Origin: Spirochaeta sp.
Lineage (GTDB): Bacteria > Spirochaetota > Spirochaetia > UBA9216
DNA length: 7,435 nucleotides
Direction of reading: 5' to 3'
Assembly (NCBI GenBank): GCA_003454605.1
Contig: DMKD01000180.1
Coordinates: 1-7,435, forward strand
This document shows positions 1 to 6,316 of this stretch, piece by piece. The notes below the pieces were generated by a model that was not told the DNA's origin, did no database searches, and worked only from the letters and a program-made list of their open reading frames with translations. The position numbers were made by a program, and so were the translations under genes. Every line of letters starts with the position of its first letter. Position 1 is the stretch's first letter.

Positions 1-72
1 GGGGCGTCGGCAAGCGGTTAAGCCTCCGGTTTTTGGAGCCGGTATTCGCAGGTTCGAATCCTGCCGTCCCAG
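1..72 (+). tRNA. tRNA-Gln (anticodon TTG), first base cut off
   Basis: This is a cloverleaf tRNA that decodes CAA (and CAG by wobble) as glutamine. The D-stem is GGC (9-11) with GCC (22-24). The anticodon stem is 26-30 with 38-42, closed by a T-G pair, and its loop 31-37 puts TTG at 33-35. The T-stem GCAGG (48-52) pairs with CCTGC (60-64) around the loop TTCGAAT. The 3' acceptor strand is 65-71 with discriminator G at 72. Acceptor pairing needs a T one base before the window, so only that first base is missing. CCA is not encoded (72 is followed by AAT), so a CCA-adding enzyme is needed. No terminator separates it from rplY, 43 bases downstream. Confidence 0.95.
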
Positions 73-101
73 AATAAAATTAAGAATAATAATAGACGGG
101 A

Positions 102-107
102 AAGGAG
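102..107 (+). promoter_or_regulatory. Ribosome binding site of rplY
   Basis: AAGGAG lies 8 bases before the ATG at 116 and supports that start. The 43-base gap between the tRNA and rplY is AT-rich and holds no clear terminator or convincing promoter, so rplY may be transcribed together with the tRNA. Confidence 0.85.
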
Positions 108-115
108 TGCCTTAA

Positions 116-754
116 ATGGACAACAAAACGCTAAGCGCGGAAATAAGAACCGAACTGAGAAAGAGCGGTGCAAAAAAAGTTAGAAAAAGCGGTAGAATAC
201 CCGCTGTAATCTACGGCCATAATGAGCCTGTAAACATATCTGTTGATGATATTGAATTTACTAAAAAATTTGAAAAAATTTCAGAAAATACAATCATTAC
301 CATTAATGTTGGGAAAAACAGCTACAGTGTTCTGGTTAAGAACTTTCAGGATGATATTCTGACACAGCAGATTAAACACATTGATTTTTTCGAGATTGAA
401 AAGGGTAAGACTCTCAAGACAAACATACCCGTTCATATCGAAGGAAGTGCAAAGGGCGCACGTGAAGGTGGTCTTCTTGAAGTCCGACTTCATGAACTTG
501 AGGTCGAATGTCTTCCTAAAGATATACCCGAGTCAATCACAATTAACGTTGAAGAACTCGAAGCAGGTGATGCTATCCATGTCGGTGACGTTGAAATACC
601 TAAAGGCGTTAAGGTCCTTAACATGCTTGAACAGACTGTTGTTTCAGTAACTCTTATTAAAGAGGAAGTTGAAGAAGTTGAGATTGATGAAGAACTTCTT
701 GAAGGTGAAGAAGCAGAAGGTGAAGAAGAAGAATCTGAAGAAGACTCTGAATAA
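116..754 (+). CDS. rplY: 50S ribosomal protein L25, CTC/TL5 type
   Basis: bL25 binds 5S rRNA in the central protuberance of the large ribosomal subunit. At 212 residues this is the long CTC/TL5 form, not the short single-domain form of E. coli. The N-terminal 5S-binding domain (about 1-93) has the hallmarks GRIPAVIYGH (26-35) and HIDFFEI (88-94). The C-terminal beta domain (about 95-182) has KGAREGGLLE (113-122) and CLPKDIPESI (132-141). The last 30 residues are almost all Glu/Asp, ending in imperfect five-residue repeats (EGEEA, EGEEE, ESEED); acidic tails are common in this family. The ATG at 116 has a good Shine-Dalgarno 8 bases upstream. It is the first protein gene of the rplY-pth-tilS-ftsH block, and its 3' end overlaps the start of pth in the +1 frame. 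Confidence 0.95.
   Translation: MDNKTLSAEIRTELRKSGAKKVRKSGRIPAVIYGHNEPVNISVDDIEFTKKFEKISENTIITINVGKNSYSVLVKNFQDDILTQQIKHIDFFEIEKGKTLKTNIPVHIEGSAKGAREGGLLEVRLHELEVECLPKDIPESITINVEELEAGDAIHVGDVEIPKGVKVLNMLEQTVVSVTLIKEEVEEVEIDEELLEGEEAEGEEEESEEDSE
701..745 (+). repeat. Three 15-base tandem units in the rplY tail
   Basis: Three consecutive 15-base units lie at 701-715, 716-730 and 731-745. The first 13 bases of units 1 and 2 are identical (GAAGGTGAAGAAG) and unit 3 is diverged. In the rplY frame they encode EGEEA, EGEEE and ESEED; in the pth frame they encode lysine-rich sequence. A 15-base unit preserves both frames if copy number changes. Units 1 and 2 also create the two GTG codons (705, 720) that are candidate pth starts. 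Confidence 0.75.
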
Positions 755-1328
755 GACTCTGATTTTAGTCGGCCTGGGCAATCCGGGCAATGAATACCGC
801 GAAACCAGACATAATGTCGGTTTCGCGGTTATTAATTATATATCAGATAAATTTGAAGTTACCTTAAAGAAAGCATTTTTCAAACCTGCTCAGATTGGAA
901 AATTTATTTTTAACAACAGTGAAATACATCTCGTTAAACCGCTTACCTTTATGAATCGTTCAGGTGATATACTAAACTATGTACTGAGTAAAACCGGAGG
1001 TTCGATAAACGATATTATCCTTATCTGTGATAATATGGATTTGAGTCCAGGTATGATAAGGCTGAAAAAATCAGGTTCGTCAGCCGGACATAACGGCATT
1101 AAATCAGTTATTGCAAACCTCGATTCATCCGAATTTAAACGTCTCTATGTCGGTGTCGGACGCAGTGAAACTGGAGAGAGCGTCGTTGAGCATGTTCTGG
1201 GTCGATTTAACAGTGAAGAGGAATCCAAGGTTAAAGAAGCCGTTGTAACGGCCTCAGAGGCCCTCCTGTCGCTGACAGAGAAAGATATAAGTCTGGTGAT
1301 GAATGAAATCAATAAAAGAAACAATTGA
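720..1328 (+). CDS. pth: Peptidyl-tRNA hydrolase (start uncertain)
   Basis: Pth cleaves peptidyl-tRNA released prematurely from ribosomes, recycling tRNA in the cytoplasm. The family signature reads LVGLGNPGNEYRETRHNVGF (from base 765) and includes the catalytic His of TRHN and the early Asn of GNPG. Also present are PLTFMNRSGD with the substrate-binding Asn, CDNMDLSPG with the catalytic Asp, and SSAGHNGIKS with the late Asn. The start is unclear. The core begins at about base 759, but no ATG, GTG or TTG lies between GTG 720 and the core; only CTG 735, 747 and 759 do. CTG 747 would give 193 residues, close to E. coli Pth. I give GTG 720 (202 residues) as the nearest conventional start. ATG 687 and TTG 669 would only add lysine-rich sequence read from the rplY tail. 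The 3' end overlaps tilS by 26 bases. Confidence 0.93.
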   Translation: MKKKNLKKTLNKTLILVGLGNPGNEYRETRHNVGFAVINYISDKFEVTLKKAFFKPAQIGKFIFNNSEIHLVKPLTFMNRSGDILNYVLSKTGGSINDIILICDNMDLSPGMIRLKKSGSSAGHNGIKSVIANLDSSEFKRLYVGVGRSETGESVVEHVLGRFNSEEESKVKEAVVTASEALLSLTEKDISLVMNEINKRNN

Positions 1329-2706
1329 AAACTCAGTCAGGACATATCTTGAAAACTTCTCCATAAAGCCGGAGAGCAGAGTCATCGCAGGCTGGTCGGG
1401 CGGTCCTGATTCTACTGTTATGATATCGGTTCTTAAGAACCTCAGTGGTTATAATCTTGACATCACGGCAGTCTGGTATAATCATGGTCTCAGGTCTTTG
1501 AGAGAGATCGAAGAAGAGGAAAGACTCGTATGTCTTCAGGCGGAAAAACTGGGGGTAAGATTGATCAGGGGCGCTTCAGGCTGGGGGGTAATAAAATCCA
1601 CCGCATCTGAGCAGTCTCAGAGCATTGAGGAAGCGGCGAGAAACGCACGTTATGCTTTTTTTGAAGAGATACGCCGGAAGCAGGCTGCTGATTATATTGC
1701 AGTAGGTCATAATCTGAATGATAACACTGAAACAATGCTTATGCGATTTCTGCAGAATGCCGGAACTGCCGGTTTATCAGGAATACCTGTAAGGCGCGGA
1801 ATTATCATCAGACCAATCTGCGGTGTAGGCAGAGCTGACATTGAGGAATACCTCAAAGAGGAATCATTGGATGTCAGCATCGATCATACAAATCTTGAGA
1901 ATGATTTTTTACGAAACAAGCTGAGACTTGATGTTCTGCCGGTTATCAGAGAGTCATTTCCTTACGTTGATGAAAATCTCAGTCATCTTTCTAAGAAATT
2001 CAGACTTCAAAATGATTTCATAGAATATGAAAGTGAAAAAAGGCTGGTATGGCATGAAGATAAAGACCGCTGGGCTATCAGGCAGGATATTTTTTATTCT
2101 GAGCATCTTCTGCTGAGAATAAGAAGCGTCTTCAGTATTTTAAACCGGATTGCTCCCGGCACAAGGATAAAATACTCGGCAGTTGAACAAGCTGCGGCCG
2201 GAGAATATCCTGGAAACGGGAAGATTCTCCTGCGCACATCGGTGTTTGAGATACTTACATCTGAAGGTTATATTTTCATTCAGAGACTTGTAAATCACAC
2301 TAAAAAAAGTTATTTTATATACTTGGAACCGGGAGTTCGAGAAGAATTTTTCGGACAGACTGTTTCCGCATCGAACGCAAAAAATGAAGATATCGAGGTA
2401 TCCGGAGCTGAAAACCGGCTGCTTTTAGAATGGAACGGACCTTTGATATTAAGATCCTGCCGTGAAGGCGATTGCATCGAGATTGAAGGTGGATGTAAAA
2501 GCCTTAAAAAACTTTTCAGCGAGTGGAAGGTTAAACCGGCAGACCGCAGCCGCCTGCCGGTTATCGAGGACAATGGCCGTATATCGGCTGTGCTCGGCAG
2601 GCATCTCGGATACAACAATAGACTGGCATGCCGCAGGCTGACCAGCGGAAGAAAAAAGAAAATCCTGTTGATAATTAACAGTGATACGGAGACAATTTGT
2701 GAGTGA
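1303..2706 (+). CDS. tilS: tRNA(Ile)-lysidine synthetase
   Basis: TilS uses ATP and lysine to convert C34 of tRNA-Ile(CAU) to lysidine, so that the tRNA reads AUA and is charged with isoleucine. The protein has 467 residues, slightly longer than E. coli TilS. The N-terminal PP-loop ATPase domain carries SGGPDST at 32-38. It continues with WYNHGLR (58-64), SIEEAARNARYAFF (107-120) and GHNLNDNTET (135-144), a relaxed form of the usual GHHxDDQxET. Next comes LSGIPVRRGIIIRPI followed by a DHTN...FLRNKLR segment. The C-terminal TilS domain is recognised by RSCREGD, KSLKKLFSEWKV and RLPVIEDNGRISAVLGRHLGY. ATG 1303 lies inside the pth end with only a weak ribosome binding site, which suggests translational coupling. 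The stop overlaps the ftsH start by 8 bases. Confidence 0.95.
   Translation: MKSIKETIENSVRTYLENFSIKPESRVIAGWSGGPDSTVMISVLKNLSGYNLDITAVWYNHGLRSLREIEEEERLVCLQAEKLGVRLIRGASGWGVIKSTASEQSQSIEEAARNARYAFFEEIRRKQAADYIAVGHNLNDNTETMLMRFLQNAGTAGLSGIPVRRGIIIRPICGVGRADIEEYLKEESLDVSIDHTNLENDFLRNKLRLDVLPVIRESFPYVDENLSHLSKKFRLQNDFIEYESEKRLVWHEDKDRWAIRQDIFYSEHLLLRIRSVFSILNRIAPGTRIKYSAVEQAAAGEYPGNGKILLRTSVFEILTSEGYIFIQRLVNHTKKSYFIYLEPGVREEFFGQTVSASNAKNEDIEVSGAENRLLLEWNGPLILRSCREGDCIEIEGGCKSLKKLFSEWKVKPADRSRLPVIEDNGRISAVLGRHLGYNNRLACRRLTSGRKKKILLIINSDTETICE
2688..2691 (+). promoter_or_regulatory. Ribosome binding site fixing the ftsH start
   Basis: GGAG sits 7 bases before GTG 2699, inside the last codons of tilS. 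It favours GTG 2699 over the in-frame GTG 2681, which has no comparable purine motif at proper spacing. Confidence 0.75.
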
Positions 2707-4582
2707 TAATAACAGAGGACCTGGTAAAGATCCTGATAACAAACCAGGTTTTGATTTAAACAAGAATAATAAGTTCGCGTTATTTTTTTTAATATCTTTG
2801 ATAATAATGTTTTTTGTTCTTTTCCTGGTAAATGACAGGGGGGCGGGTACAGAGATTCCGTATTCCACCTTCATGAATTATCTCGAAAGTGGTCAGATTA
2901 CTGCAGTAAAGATATATGACAATAAAACCATTCAGGGCACAATGCAGGGACCGACAGGACAAAATACGATCTTCGACACCGATATTCCCTATTTTGACGA
3001 CTTTCTTATGGAAAAACTGAGAACGAATAATGTCATTATTGAAGGGGCCGAAAGCAGTGCGGGTGCCGCGACTATTTTTATCCAGATTATCCCATGGGTC
3101 ATCGGTTTCGCGTTCATATGGTTTATGCTCAGACAGATGCAGGGCGGCGGCAACAAGGCCTTTTCATTCGGTAAGAGCAAGGCGAAGAGATACAATCAGA
3201 ATGATAAAAAGGTCACCTTCGACGATGTCGCGGGGCAGGCCGAAGCTAAATATGAGCTTCAGGAAGTAGTCGATTTCCTGCAAAATCCCGAAAAGTTTCA
3301 GAAACTTGGAGCACGTGTGCCGAAGGGGGTTCTGCTTGTGGGAATGCCGGGTACAGGAAAGACCCTGCTTGCAAAGGCTGCCGCCGGTGAAGCAGGCGTT
3401 AACTTTTTTCATATGTCGGGTTCAGACTTTGTAGAGATGTTCGTAGGTGTCGGCGCAAGCCGCGTACGTGACCTCTTTGACCAGGGCCGAAAGAATGCTC
3501 CCTGTATTCTGTTCATCGATGAACTTGATGCTGTCGGAAGAACTCGTGGTGCGGGTTACGGCGGAGGTCATGATGAGCGTGAGCAGACCCTTAACCAGAT
3601 GCTTGTTGAGATGGACGGTTTCGACACAAAAGAAGGTGTGATGATCCTGGCCGCTACAAATAGACCCGATGTTCTTGACCCGGCTCTTCTGCGGCCCGGT
3701 CGATTTGACCGGCAGGTAGTTGTCGATATGCCGGATCTGAACGAAAGGCTTGCTATCCTGAATATCCACGTGCAGAAAGTGAAGATTAAGAAAAATGTCA
3801 GCCTTGATAAGATTGCCCGCTCCACTCCGGGAACCTCCGGTGCTGATCTTGCGAATCTGGTAAATGAAGCTGCATTATTTGCCGGCAGACATGGACGGAA
3901 CGAGGTCTCCTCTCAGGATTTCGAAGAGGCGCGTGATAAAATTCTCCTGGGTGTCGCCCGTAAATCAAGGATGATCTCACCTGAAGAAAAGGTAGCTACT
4001 GCGTGGCATGAAGCCGGTCATGCCTTGCTTCATTATCATCTGGAATATGCCGATCCGCTGCATAAGGTTACAGTAATCCCTCACGGACAAGCCCTCGGGC
4101 TTGCCCTGTCGCTTCCCGAAAAGGATACATACTCAAAGCGCAGGGGCTGGCTTCTTGACCGCATAAAGATTACCATGGGCGGCTATGTCGCAGAGAATAT
4201 CAAATACGGTGAAACTACAACCGGTACAAAAAATGATATAGAACAGGCGACTATGATTGCAAGAAGAATGATAACCGAGTGGGGTATGTCTGAAAAGATA
4301 GGTTTCGTATCATATGGAGCCGAGGATGAACCCATCTTCATAGGTAAAGAGATAGCACAGCATAAGGATTATTCCGAAGAAACAGCCAAAATGATTGATT
4401 CAGAGATTCAGGCGGTACTGAGCAGATGTCTTAAGGAAACCGAGAGGATTCTCACCGACAACAAAGATCAGCTGGAAAAATTAGCTGAAGCGTTAGTTAC
4501 TGAAGAGACATTGGATGATGATAGAATCAGAGTGCTCCTCGAATTAGGTCCAGCTGTTAAACAGTATGAAGAGGACAATTAA
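2699..4582 (+). CDS. ftsH: ATP-dependent zinc metalloprotease FtsH
   Basis: FtsH is a hexameric inner-membrane AAA+ protease that extracts and degrades misfolded membrane proteins and selected soluble regulators. From GTG 2699 it has 627 residues, normal for the family. Membrane segments at about 26-44 and 126-144 flank an extracytoplasmic domain of about 80 residues. The AAA module has Walker A GMPGTGKT (215-222), pore motif FVG (248-250), Walker B CILFIDE (269-275) and the second region of homology from N321 to R338 with both arginine fingers. The peptidase domain has the zinc site HEAGH (437-441) and the probable third ligand D513 in TKNDIEQAT. All catalytic residues are present. Walker A has Met where GPPGTGKT is usual. 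It is translationally linked to tilS by an 8-base overlap and is followed by an intrinsic terminator 24 bases after its stop. Confidence 0.98.
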   Translation: MSDNNRGPGKDPDNKPGFDLNKNNKFALFFLISLIIMFFVLFLVNDRGAGTEIPYSTFMNYLESGQITAVKIYDNKTIQGTMQGPTGQNTIFDTDIPYFDDFLMEKLRTNNVIIEGAESSAGAATIFIQIIPWVIGFAFIWFMLRQMQGGGNKAFSFGKSKAKRYNQNDKKVTFDDVAGQAEAKYELQEVVDFLQNPEKFQKLGARVPKGVLLVGMPGTGKTLLAKAAAGEAGVNFFHMSGSDFVEMFVGVGASRVRDLFDQGRKNAPCILFIDELDAVGRTRGAGYGGGHDEREQTLNQMLVEMDGFDTKEGVMILAATNRPDVLDPALLRPGRFDRQVVVDMPDLNERLAILNIHVQKVKIKKNVSLDKIARSTPGTSGADLANLVNEAALFAGRHGRNEVSSQDFEEARDKILLGVARKSRMISPEEKVATAWHEAGHALLHYHLEYADPLHKVTVIPHGQALGLALSLPEKDTYSKRRGWLLDRIKITMGGYVAENIKYGETTTGTKNDIEQATMIARRMITEWGMSEKIGFVSYGAEDEPIFIGKEIAQHKDYSEETAKMIDSEIQAVLSRCLKETERILTDNKDQLEKLAEALVTEETLDDDRIRVLLELGPAVKQYEEDN

Positions 4583-4606
4583 ACATAAAACTGTCTCACG
4601 AAATAG

Positions 4607-4642
4607 CCCCCTTTGAGCCGATAATCAAAGGGGGTTTTTTTT
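4607..4642 (+). terminator. Strong intrinsic terminator after ftsH
   Basis: A perfect 10-bp stem (CCCCCTTTGA at 4607-4616 with TCAAAGGGGG at 4625-4634) closes an 8-base loop and is followed directly by eight T residues (4635-4642). This is a textbook rho-independent terminator for the + strand. No comparable A-tract precedes the stem, so it is not an obvious bidirectional terminator. The next gene's ATG begins at 4643, immediately after the last T. Confidence 0.93.
4627..4634 (+). promoter_or_regulatory. Possible ribosome binding site inside the terminator stem
   Basis: AAAGGGGG forms most of the 3' arm of the terminator stem and lies 8 bases before ATG 4643. It is the only purine-rich anti-16S-like sequence near that start. 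In a read-through transcript the hairpin would hide it. Whether it is really used is inference. Confidence 0.4.
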
Positions 4643-6313
4643 ATGAATAAGTCAATGAGATGGGCAGCAGCTGTATTTCTGCTGTTATCAACAGTAAATA
4701 TTTACTCATTCGATAACATGAACAGACAGATAGGAATAATCTATCTTAAAAATGCTGCTGCATACTATCTCAACGGGCAGTATACACAAGCTGAAAGTTT
4801 CCTGGAAAAAACAAGTGAATTTCACAGCTCGTCATCGGATTACGAATATCTATACGGTTTGATACGGCTTGAACAGGAAAACAAAATAAATGACGCAGCC
4901 CGATACTTCGAAAAAGCGATCGAGAACGGAAACTGGATCCTCCTCGATAAAAAAGACTGTGTTACTGATCTCGCGCTGATACTTTTTCGCAAAAAAGAAT
5001 ATTCAAAACTTATTGATATTGTCGAGCAGGAGGCATTCCCGGACTACAGAGACAATGATCTGATGTATCTGTATCTGCTTAGTTTAAAATATGAAGGCCG
5101 GCAGAATAAATACAGATCACTTCTTGGAAGGAGTATCGAACGATATTCAGATGATTACCGCTTTGCAAAACTTTTCGTTCATGAAAGCAGCGGGTTTCGT
5201 GACGGTATTATTGATAATCTTCCTGACTACAAGTCCAGGCAGGGAGCTCTGCAGGTGCTTCTCGAGGCAGCCATGACCTTAGAAGCCGGAGGCCTTCGAA
5301 GGTCTTCGATCAAAGATTACCTGGATGCGGGAGGACGGGATGCCGCTGCGCTTATTGAATATTACCGCCTGAGGGGTGGAATAACCGTTACAGAGCTTGA
5401 TAAGCTGCTTAAAGATAATTTTTTTGAGAACCCATCAAACAGGAAGAAGCTGCAGCAGATTCTTCCCGGTATTGATATGCGGAATCGTCTTGATACGGCA
5501 TATAGTGAATATACCGGTAACATCTATTATGATGTCAACGACGACGGATATTTTGAAGAGCTGCATCTCTATGAGAATGGAAGACCGGTAGGTATCAGTG
5601 TTGATGAAAATCAGGACGGTCTTATCGAGGTCATGATAATATTCGAAGGATTATATCCCGCTGAGGTTATTCTTTCGGGGGATCAGTTCCAGAGGATTTC
5701 ATATGATATATATCCGAATGTAAAAGAGCTCAGTATTGCCGAAGGAGCTGAACGGGATGTATATACCTTTCTTCGGGACAGAATGACGCTTAATATCTAT
5801 GAAATCAGGGAAGCCGATGATAAATTAATCATTCTTAAGGAAAACGTTGATAATTTTCTTACAGATGAATCAGCACTTCAGGAAAATTCCGTAAGGATAT
5901 CCACCTATACAGGCGGAGGCGATAAAGATAATTACGGATATTTAAAGCAGGAACTGGAGCGCCGTGATGAGTTGTATTCGGTCTTGAAGATTTATAATCG
6001 AATTATTGGTAATTATGTATATCAGCAGTTTAATGATAAACGTACAAACGGTTTTGCTGATATAGACTATGATAATCTAATCGACCTGAAAGAAACCTAT
6101 TCAGAAGGTGTGATTGTATCAATAGAGGCTGATGACAATAAAAACGGAAAATATGATTATAAGATAACATTTGATTCTGAACAAACAGTTTCGTGGTGGG
6201 ATTTCAACGAAGACGGTCTATATGACTGCAGACAGTATTTAAAAAATGGTGTACTAATTAATGAGTATTCATCCGGTTTTGACGGTAATTTTGATATCAT
6301 TGAAAGGAATTAA
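4643..6313 (+). CDS. Secreted protein with TPR-like region and DxNxDG repeats
   Basis: I do not recognise this gene; no function is assigned. The 556-residue product starts with a probable signal peptide: a basic start, a hydrophobic core AAAVFLLLSTV (8-18) and possible cleavage after NIYS (22). It is therefore likely periplasmic or surface-exposed. Residues about 30-130 look helical and TPR-like (LKNAAAYYLNGQYTQAESFLE, ARYFEKAIENGNW). The C-terminal half carries six EF-hand-loop-like motifs of pattern DxNxDGxx[DE], beginning at residues 297, 321, 473, 497, 520 and 543, spaced 23-24 within each cluster. Such acidic loops often bind calcium. The ATG directly follows the ftsH terminator; the in-frame ATG at 4655 is an alternative that keeps most of the signal peptide. 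A lipoprotein protease gene follows after 3 bases, so the two probably share a transcript. Confidence 0.85.
   Translation: MNKSMRWAAAVFLLLSTVNIYSFDNMNRQIGIIYLKNAAAYYLNGQYTQAESFLEKTSEFHSSSSDYEYLYGLIRLEQENKINDAARYFEKAIENGNWILLDKKDCVTDLALILFRKKEYSKLIDIVEQEAFPDYRDNDLMYLYLLSLKYEGRQNKYRSLLGRSIERYSDDYRFAKLFVHESSGFRDGIIDNLPDYKSRQGALQVLLEAAMTLEAGGLRRSSIKDYLDAGGRDAAALIEYYRLRGGITVTELDKLLKDNFFENPSNRKKLQQILPGIDMRNRLDTAYSEYTGNIYYDVNDDGYFEELHLYENGRPVGISVDENQDGLIEVMIIFEGLYPAEVILSGDQFQRISYDIYPNVKELSIAEGAERDVYTFLRDRMTLNIYEIREADDKLIILKENVDNFLTDESALQENSVRISTYTGGGDKDNYGYLKQELERRDELYSVLKIYNRIIGNYVYQQFNDKRTNGFADIDYDNLIDLKETYSEGVIVSIEADDNKNGKYDYKITFDSEQTVSWWDFNEDGLYDCRQYLKNGVLINEYSSGFDGNFDIIERN
5531..5629 (+). repeat. 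First DxNxDG cluster, two copies
   Basis: Two acidic loops in the product of the 4643 gene begin at residues 297 (DVNDDGYFE) and 321 (DENQDGLIE), 24 residues apart. Each is followed by a beta-like stretch and a turn with Gly. The repeat is at protein level; the DNA copies have diverged. Confidence 0.7.
6059..6295 (+). repeat. Second DxNxDG cluster, four copies
   Basis: Four loops begin at residues 473 (DIDYDNLID), 497 (DDNKNGKYD), 520 (DFNEDGLYD) and 543 (SSGFDGNFD), with spacings of 24, 23 and 23. Acidic positions 1, 3, 5 and 9 are mostly kept. The last copy has lost its first two ligand positions. Confidence 0.7.
6303..6308 (+). promoter_or_regulatory. Ribosome binding site of the protease gene
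   Basis: AAAGGA lies 8 bases before GTG 6317, inside the last codons of the preceding gene, and supports the GTG start. Confidence 0.75.
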
Positions 6314-6316
6314 TTA

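Noticed and set aside
1705..1734. Altered TilS motif GHNLNDNTET instead of GHHxDDQxET as sign of inactivity
   Set aside because: The PP-loop SGGPDST and the C-terminal domain are intact, and I recall variation at these positions in active TilS proteins, so loss of function is not supported.
2681..2698. Longer ftsH start at GTG 2681 (N-terminus MIRRQF)
   Set aside because: It has no suitably spaced Shine-Dalgarno and would overlap tilS by 26 bases. GTG 2699 has GGAG 7 bases upstream.
2310..2874. Minus-strand open frames opposite the tilS end and ftsH start
   Set aside because: They lie antisense to two well-identified genes, have no family features, and the + strand frames explain the region fully.
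4579..4605. Possible promoter for the 4643 gene (TTAAAC with GAAATA)
   Set aside because: Both boxes match the sigma-70 consensus poorly and the spacing is about 15, and transcripts from it would still pass through the terminator.
5293..5302. Perfect 10-base palindrome CCTTCGAAGG
   Set aside because: It lies within the coding frame, has no T-tract or flanking symmetry, and such short palindromes are expected by chance.
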